Source of the DNA: Fennellomyces sp. T-0311
Lineage: Eukaryota; Mucoromycota; Mucoromycetes; Mucorales; Lichtheimiaceae
Direction of reading: 5' to 3'
DNA: 64,000 bases
NCBI GenBank assembly: GCA_025266875.1
Contig: JALLLT010000018.1
Location: 310,001 to 374,000, forward strand
Shown: piece by piece, positions 33,930 through 45,973 of the stretch
Numbering within the stretch: the first letter of the stretch is position 1
Layout of the letters: the number at the start of each line of letters is the position of its first letter
The notes under the pieces: model-generated
Told to the model about the DNA's origin: nothing
Seen by the model: only the letters and a program-made list of their open reading frames with translations
Database searches by the model: none
Program-made: the position numbers and the translations under genes

Positions 33930-34738
33930 ATGCCACCAAAATTAAGCAAAAAGCAAAAGAAAGCTCAGGAATTCCGTCAAAAGCAAAAAGACAAGGCATT
34001 GTCCGAGGAGAATGCAGTGCCTGAAGTTGACATTGTTGACGAGCAATCCGAATCGTCCCCGATCGATGAGAAAAAGCGGAAAGCTGAAGAACAAGAAGAC
34101 GTCGCAGAAAAGAGACCAGCAAAGAAAAACCGAAGGCCGAAAAAGAAGACGGCTGAAGAGAAAAAGAACCGATTTATTCTGTTTGTTGGTAAGAGAGAGA
34201 GAGTGTGTGTGTGTGTGTGCGTGCTGGAAGGTTTCTGTTATTGAAGCAACGTGTGCGCAGGCAACTTGGCATACGATACGACGGGAGACAATCTGGCAAA
34301 GCATTTCGAATCAGTGGGCGAGCTTCCATCTGTCCGTTTGATGACGGACAAACAGACCAAGAAGCCGAAAGGGTTTGCATTTATTGAATTTAAAGATTCC
34401 CGTAATTTATCCGTAAGTGAATTCGCGCAAGTGGCGACGCTGCTGGTTGCTAAGCCCACTTTTGTCTGCAGAAAGCCCTCGCATTTCATCATACCTTTTT
34501 CAACAAGAGACAAATCAATGTGGAGCTGACCGCTGGCGGTGGTGGACGGAGCGACGCACGGAAAGAGAAACTGAAAGAAAAGAACGAGAAGCTGCAGCAG
34601 GACAGAGTAAGTCATGATGCATCCACGCGAGATGGGCGGTATTAAATCTATTATCACTGTTAGCAAAAATGGCACAAGGATAAAGTAGTAGGAGCAGATC
34701 CGGCATCATCATATCAAAAACAGCATCAAGAGGAGTAA
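33930..34738 (+). CDS. NOP6-like RRM protein (ribosome biogenesis)
   Basis: Exons 33930-34188, 34261-34412, 34472-34606 and 34664-34738 encode 206 residues. The Lys-rich N terminus (PPKLSKKQKKAQEFR) and an acidic/basic middle segment precede one RRM: RNP2-like 'RFILFVGNLAYDTT' and RNP1-like 'KPKGFAFIEF'. A basic coiled tail follows ('RKEKLKEKNEKLQQDR'). This layout matches fungal Nop6, a nucleolar 40S assembly factor; other small nucleolar RRM proteins look similar, so the exact orthology is probable, not certain. Introns are short with normal borders; the first contains a GA/GT microsatellite. Confidence 0.8.
34191..34219 (+). repeat. GA/GT dinucleotide microsatellite in an intron
   Basis: A run of AG units passes into about eight GT units inside the first intron of the NOP6-like gene, directly after the splice donor. 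Confidence 0.85.
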
Positions 34739-34900
34739 AGCGTTTTGCATGGATATTTACTTGTTATGGTATCTCTGATCGTCCACCGGCGCTACTGGGA
34801 GTCAAAATAAAGCTTAATAGCCACCAAAACGCGCCCCGGGCGGCTTTACATTTCGCCTTCAGTTCGGGAAAAAGCTTGTAGTATCCTCCCTCTTTTATCC

Positions 34901-35716
34901 ATGTCTTTCTACGTAAATCTCATCAAGAACCGTCTAAGTTCTTACAACCGACTGGATCCGTTCCCGGGACTTACCACATTTGTGGGTGAGACCATGTGCA
35001 AACCAAGACTGGTCATTCTCACCACGATCTTGACCAAAATCTGTCTTGATCGCATCTACAGCTACGCCAAAGTAAGCACGCGTATGAACACAGTTCACCA
35101 TGACAACCATTAAAACCCAATGCAACAGATTGTCAATCCCAATGGCGAGCTGGATGCAAACGGAGACGAAACGTTGGATATCTTGGAATACCATCATCCA
35201 CAAACACCCGACGACGTGTATAATTTTCTGGTTGGGTATGGGGCCAAAGGACGGCAGGCTTACCAAACATTGATCTACTACGATTGCGCGTTCTTGCTTG
35301 CACGCACACTTCCGTTATGTCTATTGACCTATTTCGGCTTCCGTCGTGCTCCCGAATGGATGCGTCCCGGTGTATGGTTACATTTGGTTACCACCGCTTG
35401 GGATCTCGGTGAAAATCTCGTCCTCTATGCTTTACTCAAGGCTTATCCGGGTCGCATCGAGTTTCTGGCGTGGCTGTTGGCTGGTGTCATTCAAGGCAAA
35501 TGGGTTCTTTTCTGGTCTTCCGTCGTTCTGGTCTGTGTCTCCATGATATTTGCCATTTATTACGGTTTCCATGGCATGTTGCGTGATTCTGTGCTGGTCC
35601 TGGAAAAGGACAAGAGGGACCGTTTGAACGCCAAGCGCCATGTGGATGGTGTTTTGCAGCGACAGCGGAATGCTGCTGCTTCATCGGCTGCTGCTGCCCA
35701 AAAGAAAAAGGAATAG
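34901..35716 (+). CDS. Multipass membrane protein of unknown function
   Basis: Exons 34901-35071 and 35129-35716 encode 252 residues. Hydrophobic segments are at about 'LVILTTILTKICL', 'CAFLLARTLPLCLLTYFGF', 'VWLHLVTTAWDLGENLVLYALL', 'IEFLAWLLAGVIQGKWVLFW' and 'VVLVCVSMIFAIYYGF', so four to five membrane spans are likely. The C terminus is Ala-rich and basic (AAASSAAAAQKKKE). I do not recognise a family. The ATG is preceded by a TATA-less, A/C-rich leader, and introns and codon use look like those of its neighbours. Confidence 0.75.
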
Positions 35717-36248
35717 AGGTCTTTTGTTTGTATTATTTGGGATTATTGCGTAGATTTTCTTTTTTTATATTTTGTGAAATTTGTGAGTAAAATGCTTTTG
35801 GTGCTACCCCGTAAAAGTGCTGTGTGCCTCGGGAAATCCGGGACAATAAGTCTTTTCGCATGAAAAGAAGGGGAAAGCTCATCAGCCCCCGTCGTGTTTA
35901 TTCGCCAAGACGCGCCATTCTTCCCGGGAAATGCCCGGATTGCCTTTTTGCATAAGGCTGAAGCTTTTGGCCTTAGTGTCGGTACAATGGACGCATTACC
36001 ATATCCAAACCTCGAGTTACACGCTTCCCCAGACACATCACACAAAGGGTAATGCGTGTGTGCCAAGAAGGACAAGCCTAATACCACATGTGGGTACGAA
36101 ATTGGATAAGCTTGCCAGTCCTTTGCGTTTTAATTTTTTGTGTGCCTCTTCTCTCTCTCTCTTTTCTTTCACCTTCTTTCTCCTCCTTTTGCATAAGTTT
36201 CATTTCGTCCTACTTTTTTCGTAATCGAGAAACATTGGGCCTCTGGCA
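35717..36248. other. Intergenic region before the syntaxin gene
   Basis: No gene seen. It contains a pyrimidine-rich tract (about 36140-36190) upstream of the syntaxin ATG, likely its promoter/5' UTR, and a short hairpin CTTTTC-GCAT-GAAAAG near 35855. Confidence 0.45.
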
Positions 36249-37867
36249 ATGTCATTTGCATTTAGCCGCGATCGTACCGAGGAATTCCGTGTAAGTCCTT
36301 GATAGCCAACTTGAGGGGCAAAAAAAAAGAAACCCATGCATTTGTGTGACCAGCCCGGGATAATCACTTTTTTATATTAAACATATATTTCTAGGGGTCA
36401 TTCGAAGGCAGAAGAAGCAGGTTTGGTTTCGCATATCTTTTTTTTTACACGGCATTTATTGACAACTTCTTTTATAACATAGTGATGATTTCGGTCCTGC
36501 AAGATTACCCGCTGGGTATCGTAGCAACAATACCCCTTCACCCACTTCTGGCCGACCCATCAATCGTACTCAATCACCACCACCACCGGCACCGCGTCAT
36601 AGCGAACAATACGAGTTGAGTGAAAGACCACCTGCCACGTTGTCAAGTCTCGACGGATTTCTCATCGAGGCACGTTTCTTGTTACTCGTTTGTATGGCTA
36701 GCGTGTGACACTAAAAAAATTATTTTTTTAGATCGATCAATTGAAGAAGGATCTCAACTCGGTCAACGAGAATATAGATGCTATTGAACGACTTCATAAT
36801 TCATCGTTATCCACCTACAACGATGATCAATGGCAGTATTATGCCAATGAGCTCGACCGTTTACAATCCGCTGTTCGTACTCAGAATGCAAACATCAAAA
36901 AGAGAATCGCTGGTAAAAAAAAAAAAACATCCTGGCTTTTGGCAAGTGATAGAAAAGACTCACCAAGTTTATAGAAATCGAACGTTCGAATTCGCACTCC
37001 AACAATCCTTCCGAATATACGATGCGCAGGCAACATAGTGTCGGTTTACGTACTCGATTTATGGATACAATTCGACGATATCAGGATATCGAAAGTGATT
37101 ATCGTCAAAAATATCGTCATCGTGTCGAACGCCAAATCAGGATAGGTTGGTTACACTTGTTCAGGTACCAATTTTATTGTTACTAACATTCCTGCAAAAA
37201 AAAAACAGTCAAACCTGAAGCGACAGAGGCAGAAATTGATCAGTATATGGATTCGGACCAAGGCACTCAAATCTTCTCCCAATCCGTAAATGCTTGGTAT
37301 CTTTATATGCTCAAAAAGTATACTAATTCTTTGTTTATTAAGATCATGCAATCTGGTCGTCAAGGTGCCAGTCGAGCCGTTTTATCCGAAGTTCAGAGCC
37401 GTCATGATGATATTCGGCGTATTGAAAAGACGCTTGTGGTACGTAAAGAATTGTTTTTTGTGAAAAAAAAGCTGTGTACTCAGTTCGAGAATATATAGGA
37501 ACTTCATCAATTGTTTAATGATATGTCTATGCTTGTTGAACGGCAAGGTGAAGTTGTGGTTCAGATTGAACAGAATGCGCAGACCACTGCTGGTGAATTA
37601 AAGGAAGGAAATCGTGCAATCAAACGGGCGGTTGAACTTGCCAGATCGACAAGAGCTGTACGTTTATTGTGTTTATCGAACGAGATTTGGTTTTCTAATC
37701 CGATTAAACCTCCATTTAGAAAAAATGGTGCTGTGCCGTTCTTGTTGTCGTTCTTTGCGTCGTAATTGCAATCCTTGTATGGTGGTTCGCGTTTGATCAC
37801 CCAGTAAGCCTTATTTTTATATATTGGTTTGCTCTAGCTAACATGAAATACGTAGGGTGTCGACTAA
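36249..37867 (+). CDS. Plasma-membrane syntaxin (Sso1-like Qa-SNARE)
   Basis: Ten small exons (36249-36290, 36395-36420, 36483-36669, 36732-36912, 36975-37145, 37209-37285, 37343-37438, 37499-37657, 37720-37803, 37856-37867) join to 344 residues. A Pro-rich N terminus is followed by the Habc bundle (from 'IDQLKKDLNSVNENID'). The SNARE helix is 'ELHQLFNDMSMLVERQGEVV', whose Gln in RQGEV is the zero-layer residue, so it is a Qa-SNARE. A C-terminal membrane anchor (WCCAVLVVVLCVVIAILVWW) ends in HPGVD. It should drive exocytic fusion at the plasma membrane. The third intron (36670-36731) begins with GC instead of GT, and the last exon is 12 nt long. Confidence 0.9.
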
Positions 37868-38455
37868 TTCATCTTTTTTTGCTAATTATCGTTCAACGAT
37901 TCCCTTTTTAATCTATTTCGTGTAGCAGTATACGTATGCTGTCTTTTATAATCGCTAAACCTTCCATGTCAATGTCGGGACTTTATGGTGACATATTAGA
38001 TCAGAGTTTATTTTCCAAACATTACAATTTATAAACATGCAGGCTTCTTGTGGAATCCAAGAGTTCCATTCGCATTCTAGATCCTGAACCTTCTTTTTTT
38101 TGGTTGAATTACAAACACTCTCCGCCACTTTTCTGTCGGTAAAAAGAATTCTCATCACGACATCATCAACAAATTATAACGTTCGGTGAGGGAAAACGGG
38201 TTGCCTTTTATTTCTAACAAATATTTATTGGGTCGCCGAATCATGGCCCATCCGAACTCCAGATCGTCGACGGAGTCTTTTGGACACGTGGAAGAGGATC
38301 ATAGCCAATGGATTGAGAGGAGAACGAACAATAATATATTCGGAACAGTAATACGCGTAAGCACAAAAATAATACAAAAAAAAGTGTGGGGAAACAACGG
38401 AAGAGGGATATTATATGTACACACAATAAAGAAGTATAAAGTATAGAAGAAGGTT
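37868..38455. other. Intergenic, no gene seen
   Basis: 3' UTR of the syntaxin gene followed by A/T-rich DNA and the 3' side of the F-box gene. Open frames here are short and featureless. Confidence 0.45.
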
Positions 38456-39046
38456 TTAGCAACAGAACCAGTCCATGCTAATAACACATTGAGTCACCCT
38501 GGTCAAGCCAGCGGAATGGTGGAATTGCATTCCTCCGCCAAAGTATCCACGGGAGCGTTCAAAGTACGGAGTCCGGATTGGATTGATAGCGTGTAGACTT
38601 CGTTTCAAGATGACATTATTGTGCGTAAGAATCAAGGCAACACCAATGACACCAGTATTCCGTACACCCAACGGTCCAGCTGTGAATTCGATCTGTCGTT
38701 TGGTGCAGTGAAAGCGAGCCAGCTGCAAGGGCATCATGGTGAAGTGGACTTGAGCTTTATCCATATCGGGAAGATACAGAACTCGTTCTCCCATCATGGG
38801 AGGTAATGGCTGACCGGGAATGAGCTGTCCTTGGATAACGGGCGAGTACAGTGGGTCGGATATCAAGCACACATGGACATGGCGATGGTTGAAGAACGGG
38901 TGGTTTAACAGTAATCGGTCAAAGTATGGACTTGAGTCTTGAACCAGACGGACAATGTCATGTAAGGGAAGATGGGATAGGATGTCGAGTACAAGTTCGA
39001 GTGGAAGACGAGGGGATATGATGGTGGCAAGGTCGTGAAGGTTCAT
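38456..39046 (-). CDS. F-box domain protein
   Basis: A single uninterrupted exon of 196 residues. Residues about 13-50 form an F-box ('PRLPLELVLDILSHLPLHDI' and 'RLVQDSSPYFDRLL'), the Skp1-binding motif of SCF ubiquitin ligases. The rest has alternating hydrophobic and aromatic residues but no recognised repeat (no LRR, WD40 or Kelch). It may be a substrate adaptor with an unknown target. The length is short for the class, but the start is well placed and there is no sign of truncation. Confidence 0.8.
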   Translation of the reverse strand: MNLHDLATIISPRLPLELVLDILSHLPLHDIVRLVQDSSPYFDRLLLNHPFFNHRHVHVCLISDPLYSPVIQGQLIPGQPLPPMMGERVLYLPDMDKAQVHFTMMPLQLARFHCTKRQIEFTAGPLGVRNTGVIGVALILTHNNVILKRSLHAINPIRTPYFERSRGYFGGGMQFHHSAGLTRVTQCVISMDWFCC

Positions 39047-39502
39047 CTCATTGCTGCAAATGATTGTAAAAAAGAAAGTAGAAAAAAAAAAGAAGGGAGA
39101 AAGAGGTTGGGTAAAAAGTGTCTGTTGTGTTCATCCACTTTAAAGTACAGTTACGTATCACGACAGATGCATGCAGCCCACATCGGCATGCACACTCCCG
39201 AAATGCGCACCTTTCCTAAAACGATTTTCTATGCTTTTTTCTCAGCAAGTCCCAGCTTGTTGGCCGCCCTGGCTACTTGATAAACGGAGCTTCTGCCAAC
39301 AAATGATTGTCCTTGCCAAAGGGATGTGACCTGCATCATTTATCCTCTTTTATGCCGAGTGGTATATGAGGCCACTTGACTTGCACATGAACGTGGGCTA
39401 GGCACACTGACGACACCTGGCCCAACTCCGCTGTTCTTTTTTAGGCACGAGTCCAAGAAAACCGCTTTCCCCACCCAACCTGCACACCACCCTTCTCTCT
39501 CC
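39047..39502. other. Intergenic region between the divergent F-box and YPT1 genes
   Basis: About 456 bp between two divergent starts, likely containing both promoters. No gene seen. Confidence 0.5.
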
Positions 39503-40316
39503 ATGAATTCCGAATAGTACGGTTTTGTCGTTCCTCGCAAGATGACCCAGGCATATTGACCGCCATAGGCTAACATTCCATGTTTGTGTAGCGACTATCT
39601 CTTCAAGCTCCTCCTTATCGGCGATTCAGGCGTTGGTAAATCCTGCCTCTTGCTACGTTTCGCTGATGACACGTACACCGAAAGTTACATTTCGACCATT
39701 GGTGTGGATTTCAAAATCAGAACCATTGAACTGGAAGGCAAGACGGTCAAACTACAAATTGTAAGGGATTGTCGTCAACGATGCGCACTTGGTTTATAAC
39801 AACAACCTTTGCTTTTTTGTGATAGTGGGATACGGCTGGTCAAGAACGGTTTAGAACAATCACTTCCTCATACTATCGTGGAGCCCACGGTATCATTATC
39901 GTATATGATGTGACGGACCAAGATAGCTTCAACAATGTTCAGATGTGGTTGCGCGAGATTGAACGTTATGCAGCAGAAGGTGTTAGCAAGTTATTGGTTG
40001 GCAACAAGAATGACTTGACTGATAGAAAGGTTGTGGATTACACTGCCGCCAAGGTATGCCTTACTCCCCCTCGCACTTTTTTAGAATCGTACGATGATTT
40101 AACATAAATGAATAGGAATTCTCGGATTCAAGCAAGATTCCTGTGCTGGAAACATCGGCCAAAGACTCAACCAATGTTGAACAAGCTTTCTTGACAATGG
40201 CAAAGCAGATCAAGGATAGTATGGGTAGTTCGACGATGAGCAATAAGCCGCAGCAAACTGTCAGAGTCTCGCCAGGTCAACCCATGCAACCCAATCAAGG
40301 TGGTGGTTGCTGCTAA
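39503..40316 (+). CDS. YPT1: Rab1-family small GTPase Ypt1
   Basis: Exons 39503-39516, 39592-39760, 39826-40053 and 40116-40316 encode 203 residues. The first exon is only 14 nt (MNSE plus part of Tyr) and restores the classic [13 protein letters not shown] start. Motifs are intact: P loop GDSGVGKS, effector region '[13 protein letters not shown]', [14 protein letters not shown] and ETSAKD. The C-terminal GGGCC provides the two Cys residues for geranylgeranylation. Ypt1 controls ER-to-Golgi transport and autophagy. Nothing is missing, and the hypervariable tail is rich in Ser, Gln and Pro as in fungal orthologues. Confidence 0.96.
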
Positions 40317-43300
40317 AGGTTTCTCTTTCTCTCTCGCTTTTTGCTTATATACAGGTTTAAATTACTCTTTTGTATACCGAACTTGCTGCTGTCTGTCTCT
40401 GTATTAGAATAGCTGCTTCTCACAATCCAACCTATATCCTCCCACTCTTGCTATATCTACAATCGTTTTTTAAATGTATTATTATAACCTTTTCCTTGAA
40501 TGTTACCTCGTTACACCTGTTGTCAGGGAAACATACTTTGATGTTGGACAACATTTCTCTTTATGCAACACGAAACAACTTTTAAATGAGCAAAATCAAT
40601 TGGGCCTTCGCCATTTCAAAAATAGTATAGCTCACCTTATTTTCGGCAGCACTCTTTTGGGATGCAGTTTCCCGTTCACTTTACACTGTCCATTAAAATT
40701 TCGATGTGTACTGAAAATACTACTGCCTGTTTCAATACCAGCAGTAAGCGGAATTACCAATTTTGACACGAAGCGCAATGCCTGCACATTCTATGGCGTA
40801 TATTGCTCTGGCCGGTATAATGATAGTTGTGATCTAACCGGACTTGCTGGAGTCCAGTGCTTTAGGAACGCTCGTTATCATTTCCATAATGCGAGTTTGC
40901 AGTTCTGATAAGTGTAGAGTGGTGACTTTGGGTTTCGCGGATTACGCCCTATCCGGCTACCTCTTTTCATTGCTTGGGCCTGAGGCGTGATGACTGGGGC
41001 GTTCCTGTTGGGGTGCATTGAGAAGTAAGCAGTGTTCTGAACATGCCATCAGCTTGCCGGGCCACAGCCGCATTAAAATGGCACACCTTATATCGTGATT
41101 GTTGCTCCTGGGACGCAATAAGTCTGTATTTTATATCAACTCCTGCAATATCGTAGCGCCTGGGAAGGAAGGGTACTTTAATCAGTAACCGGTAGGTACA
41201 TACATCAAAACTACAAATCGAGTCCACCACATGGATACGTATCAATATTAAAGTTACCGCACATATGCTTACGATAAATGTCAAAGTAACTTCCTATCAA
41301 TGAAGATGGTGTATCTGCACGCATCCAGCATCTCCGTCAAAACGCACATGCTTTTCATTTCACGTGCATGTGTGCTTTTAATTTTCTTGAGCGGAAAAAA
41401 AGTAGCTCCAATGCCATATATTAGGCAGTCGTTCATTATCTTCACTTGTCCTATCTAATGCTTTAGACTTTGTGAATAATTACAGATGAAACTCAAAAAA
41501 AAACTTTACACCGACTTCCACTTGTGAGTGTATATGATGATCACATTGTCAACAGTCGATCCATAACATATTTAATGAATAATGACTTATCCAGCTTCCA
41601 GAACACTATGTAGAAGGATTGATCGAAAAATGTATTCCTGGTCGGGAGCTATCGGTTTATACAAGGTGGTACCTGTGACACGTATTACATCTGATAGAGG
41701 GAGGAGAGGCTGAAACGAAGATAGCACAGCGAACTTAATTATATGGAGACGACAGTCATTTCATAAAGATGTTAAATATCCCAGGAATTAGACTTGAGCG
41801 TTTTGTGCATACTTCCATATGGCCTGAGTGCGTGAGATAATAGGGAGTTCAGTGAACACCCATAAGATCATCAGCATAAGGAATATTTTTTCAAATGAAT
41901 GTAATTAATATATTTCATAGTAATTGGATTTTTCTTTGATAGCCTTATTATAAAAGTTTATGTTGCAGTTGCTTAGTACCTTTTGGAAAGCATAAAGTCT
42001 TCTGAGCAAAAATTAATCGAATAGCCAGCTATAGAGGCGATATGACGATGAAGGTATGCTAACACTTGACGCCAGTTTATATTTGGAATACTGCAAGGTA
42101 TGTTTGGTATAAAGACAATCGCGGTCAAGGGTATCGATAAACGGTGAAAAGGTAGAGCCTGGAACCACATTACTTAGAGCAAACATCAATTCTTCTGAAT
42201 CCTCCCCTTCCAACACGTCATGGCCAAATTCAACCTAAGACAACGCCTTTTCCATCTTCTCCCAAATGCGCTGAACCTGTTCGATATGTTTCCAGTCTTT
42301 GGATGGCTTCGGTTCGGATTCGTCTGTCGACGTAGAATCTTCGCAAAGTAGGAGTTCGCTTCTTTGTATTGTTGAGCTTTTGTTTCAAAAGTGAACGATA
42401 TCTTCTTTTTTGATGACTTGGAAAATCCCTTTTTCACCGGTACAGATTACGAACAAATACTCGCTTCATGCGGGTCAGCTCATTAGTCCATATAATAGAC
42501 AAAGCCAGACATCAACTTTCAGAGATATAATTATCAATAATGGTAGCGTGGTTTGGATTCCATTTTTGGCACCGTCTGGAATGGTAACTGTTTGCTTTTC
42601 ATAGTATACGCACGTCCACCAGTGCTAAGCTTGCTACAGACGATCTCCAGGTAAAGCTCCTAAATTGTGTCCACAGGAACCAAGGTGAGCCAGTAGTCCA
42701 GTGCACAAGTTTTCAAGAAATCTGCCTTTGTTGCGTCTACTTTGGGATTTCCAGTCGCCACGTTCTTGTCTTTATCTTCGCTGGTAGGTATATCACCGAT
42801 GTAGTTGGCATAGCTGAAGATTAAAACGAAATCGATCTTTACATTGGGCTGTGATTCCGGAATGATTTTCTAGCTTTTACGGATTTGACAATTATTCCGT
42901 GAATCACAGATCAGGATATCGTTGGTCATACGTATTCTGGTTCATGTTTCTTTATACTGTCCATTTATACCATGTAGTAGCAAGTGAAAGAGATCAAGTG
43001 AATTAGTGCTGACGAATAGGTAAATGTGTCGAAGCATGTTTGATGATGACAGGTGCTCACGTCGTGCAAAGTAAGGGGTCGAGAGCAATGAAATGGTGTA
43101 GCTGCAATATTATGTTTCGCTTTTTGGTACTTATTTGTCCTTCACACAGATTCATTGCAACTTTTATGGTAATAAAAGTTCAGTTTTATACTTTGCACCT
43201 TCTCATCGTGTTCAGCTATGAGAAATCTTAATCTGGTTCAGTTATTATGCCATTGATACCTCCAACGCAGACACAGTCATGTCGGCTGGTCCAAGGTTTT

Positions 43301-45019
43301 ATGGATGGCTGGAATCGCGAGCACGATCCAGTAACTTTGCCCATATCAAGATGTTCATCAGTTTTCGGTCCTTAGGTATGGACTGACCGAAGATGCCCGA
43401 AAATGGTCGGTTCATGCCTGTTGCGAACCTTATTGTACGTATATTAAGTGGTCAATAACTGATGTCAAAAATATACCTCGTTAAGGTCTTCTTGAAGTAG
43501 TGCAGCTAAAGGTGGATAATTTATGCAATCCTTGAAGCATTATGCAGCATGATAATGCAAAGCATAATAGCATTTGCTTCGCCTGGCGAGAATCCAAAAT
43601 ATGTCAAGATCTCATTCCAGATTTTTTTTTGAATTGCCATTATTCACGATACCAAATCTAACCACTTTTTCACAGGAATGCTTCGATAATACCCTCGATT
43701 TGCAAAGAATAAATACGTTCTTAATGAAGATTTAAGACGGCTGCTGCATGTACAAATTTAAAAAAGTGCATATACGCAATAGATCTTTTGCTATTGCTTA
43801 ATATGCGCCATCGCTGATAACACTTAATAATCCCCAACGGAATATCATAGTTAGCTTTTTCAACGGTACTGTCGGCCCCCAAACGTAATTAAGGGCAGCA
43901 GGTTATACGCATTCATGAAAGTGCATATATGCAACTGCCCTCTTACTTTTTTTTTTACATATCAGGATTGGCAAATCACAATTACACTTGTTTCTCTCGG
44001 AGGAAAAAAGATCGCTAAAAAGTCATACATCGTACTGGCATCTGCCCAATCGTCAAGCATTGCTGTATATGAAAGCATTGGTGGACTTTTACGATGATGG
44101 TAGTAGTACGTATACTGCATCCTTGTTTTACTGGTTGGTGCATTTTGTATGTGGTCTTTTTAGGTGCCATTTTTGGCAGCAATGCTTTTCCCCTATACCT
44201 ATTTTATTATGCTTGCGTACACGGGTCACGTCTTCTATGTTTCCACCTCTCGTTCTCTACTTCTTTTCTTGTTATTGTTTTCTGAGTTTACCGCCAATTA
44301 TGATCTAAAACTATGGCTTGTTAGTCACCTGAACGATGCGCCATAAGGAAAAAAGAGTAGCATAATTGTTCTTTCATACTGTCCATCTTTGTATTCTAAA
44401 ATCCTTGCCATGTACATGGTCCCCATGGTCTATCGCAACGACGAGCTGGCAGTATATTACCAAAGTGCATAGCAGCCCGAGTCCGTTCGGTCGTAATTTG
44501 GAAGTTTTTGTCATCCCTACAACTAATTCTCTTTGTATATTACATAGCAGCCCACATCCGATCGTCGTCGAAACGCATACGAATAAAACCAATAACAACA
44601 ATGAACATGCAGTAATGTTAGCAACGCTTTTCCCAGGTTAAACAAATCAAGAATTTTACTATATCATTTTTTTTTCTTTATCGATGTCGTTAGCTTGGTA
44701 CCTGACACAAAAAAAAGTTGAACGCGACGCCGAAAACCAGTCTCTAGTGAACAAAAAGACGAGTAAAAAACATAGTTTCAAAAAGTACCATTTCGTCATG
44801 GTCGCAAAGAAACGAATGAAGTGTAAAAAACTAACGCTCTGGGTCAGGTGAAAATCAGTTCGCTCTAAAAATGAGCCACGTCTCGAAATGCGCACCCGAA
44901 ACCTTGACAACTATTGTAATTTGATTGGCTGCTTCCAGGGCATCTAGGCCCTAATGCGGAGAGAGTAAGGTGAACGCGTTTTGGCTTGTTTCATATAGAC
45001 TCTCTAACTCTCCACAAAC
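40317..45019. other. Gene-poor region of about 4.7 kb
   Basis: Begins with the YPT1 3' UTR. Except for the decayed coding relic listed separately (41970-42960), only short frames without family features are seen; the largest is a 144-codon plus-strand frame at 40474-40908. A/T content is high and stops are frequent. The last 150 bp are the likely ERD2 promoter. Confidence 0.4.
41970..42960 (-). pseudogene. Decayed protein-coding relic, family uncertain
   Basis: Translation of the minus strand gives protein-like stretches in changing frames. 'VKIDFVLIFSYANYIGDIP' and 'KVDATKADFLKTCALDYW' at about 42860-42680 end at a TAG, and 'GEDSEELMFALSNVVPGSTF' follows at about 42210. No continuous gene can be built. 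The first stretch weakly recalls the N-terminal cytosolic domain of anoctamins, which is only a suggestion. Confidence 0.3.
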
Positions 45020-45881
45020 ATGAACGTGTTCCGGCTCATTGCAGACTTGATGCATTTGGCATCTGTCTTTATACTCTTGCTGAAAATTAGGAGTACACGG
45101 TCATGCGTTGGCAAGTTTTATGACTTTTTATTATTACCACTTTTAACTCATATGCGTGCATATAACAGGCATTTCGTTCAAGTCGCAATTACTCTATGCA
45201 ATTGTGTTCCTGACACGCTACCTTGATCTGCTCGTCAAATTCTACTCGTTGTACAATACTTGCATGAAGCTTTTCTTCATTGCCTCATCTATCTACATTT
45301 TGTTCCTCATGAAGGTCAAGTTCAAGGCAACCTATGACGCAAGTTTGGATACGTTCCGTATTGAATATCTCTTGGGTGGATCGGCTGTGTTGGCGCTGGT
45401 ATTCTCTAGTGAATATACGATATTGGAGGTAATGGTGCATGAGAGTAAGGTATGTATGGGTTGCTTACAAAAGAGAGGGTCTAGGTGCTTTGGTCGTTCT
45501 CGATCTGGCTCGAGTCAGTTGCCATTTTGCCCCAGCTATTCATGCTCCAGCGTACCGGTGAAGCCGAAACAATCACCACTCATTATCTGTTTGCTCTTGG
45601 TGCGTACCGAGGCTTGTACTTGATTAACTGGATCTATCGATACATTGTGGAGGACTATGTCGATGTTTTGGCATGGGTTGCCGGCTCATTGCAGACAGCT
45701 CTTTACAGCGACTTCTTTTACATTTACTACACGAAGTAAGCTATATTCTTGGATTATTCGTTCAGATTATCTAATTTTGACGTCAGGGTTCTCAAGGGTA
45801 AAAAGTTCGAGTTACCAAAGTAAGTTGTCTAAAACAGGCGGTTTTCATTTCATACTGACATACATGCGTAGAATGGTGTAG
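45020..45881 (+). CDS. ERD2: ER lumen protein-retaining (KDEL/HDEL) receptor
   Basis: Exons 45020-45110, 45169-45428, 45485-45735, 45787-45819 and 45872-45881 encode 214 residues, the usual family length. The start [16 protein letters not shown], '[21 protein letters not shown]' in pieces, '[11 protein letters not shown]' and '[12 protein letters not shown]' are all family hallmarks of this seven-helix Golgi receptor, which returns escaped ER proteins by COPI carriers. The first intron (45111-45168) uses a GC donor (GCAAGT), and the last coding exon is only 10 nt, ending LPKMV. No residue loss is evident. Confidence 0.95.
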
Positions 45882-45973
45882 TTATCACGTCATATTACAA
45901 TTACCGTTCGTCATTACCTGTCAACGTATATGTTTTGTGTGTGAGCTGGTTTTCCTAATGAAGGATTTTTTTT

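Noticed and set aside
36120..36200. Pyrimidine tract before the syntaxin gene as a mobile-element tail
   Set aside because: Similar pyrimidine-rich leaders precede several genes here and are common in fungal 5' UTRs.
40474..40908. 144-codon plus-strand frame after YPT1
   Set aside because: Low-complexity, Cys/Phe-rich translation in A/T-rich DNA with no partner exons or family match; probably 3' UTR and flank.
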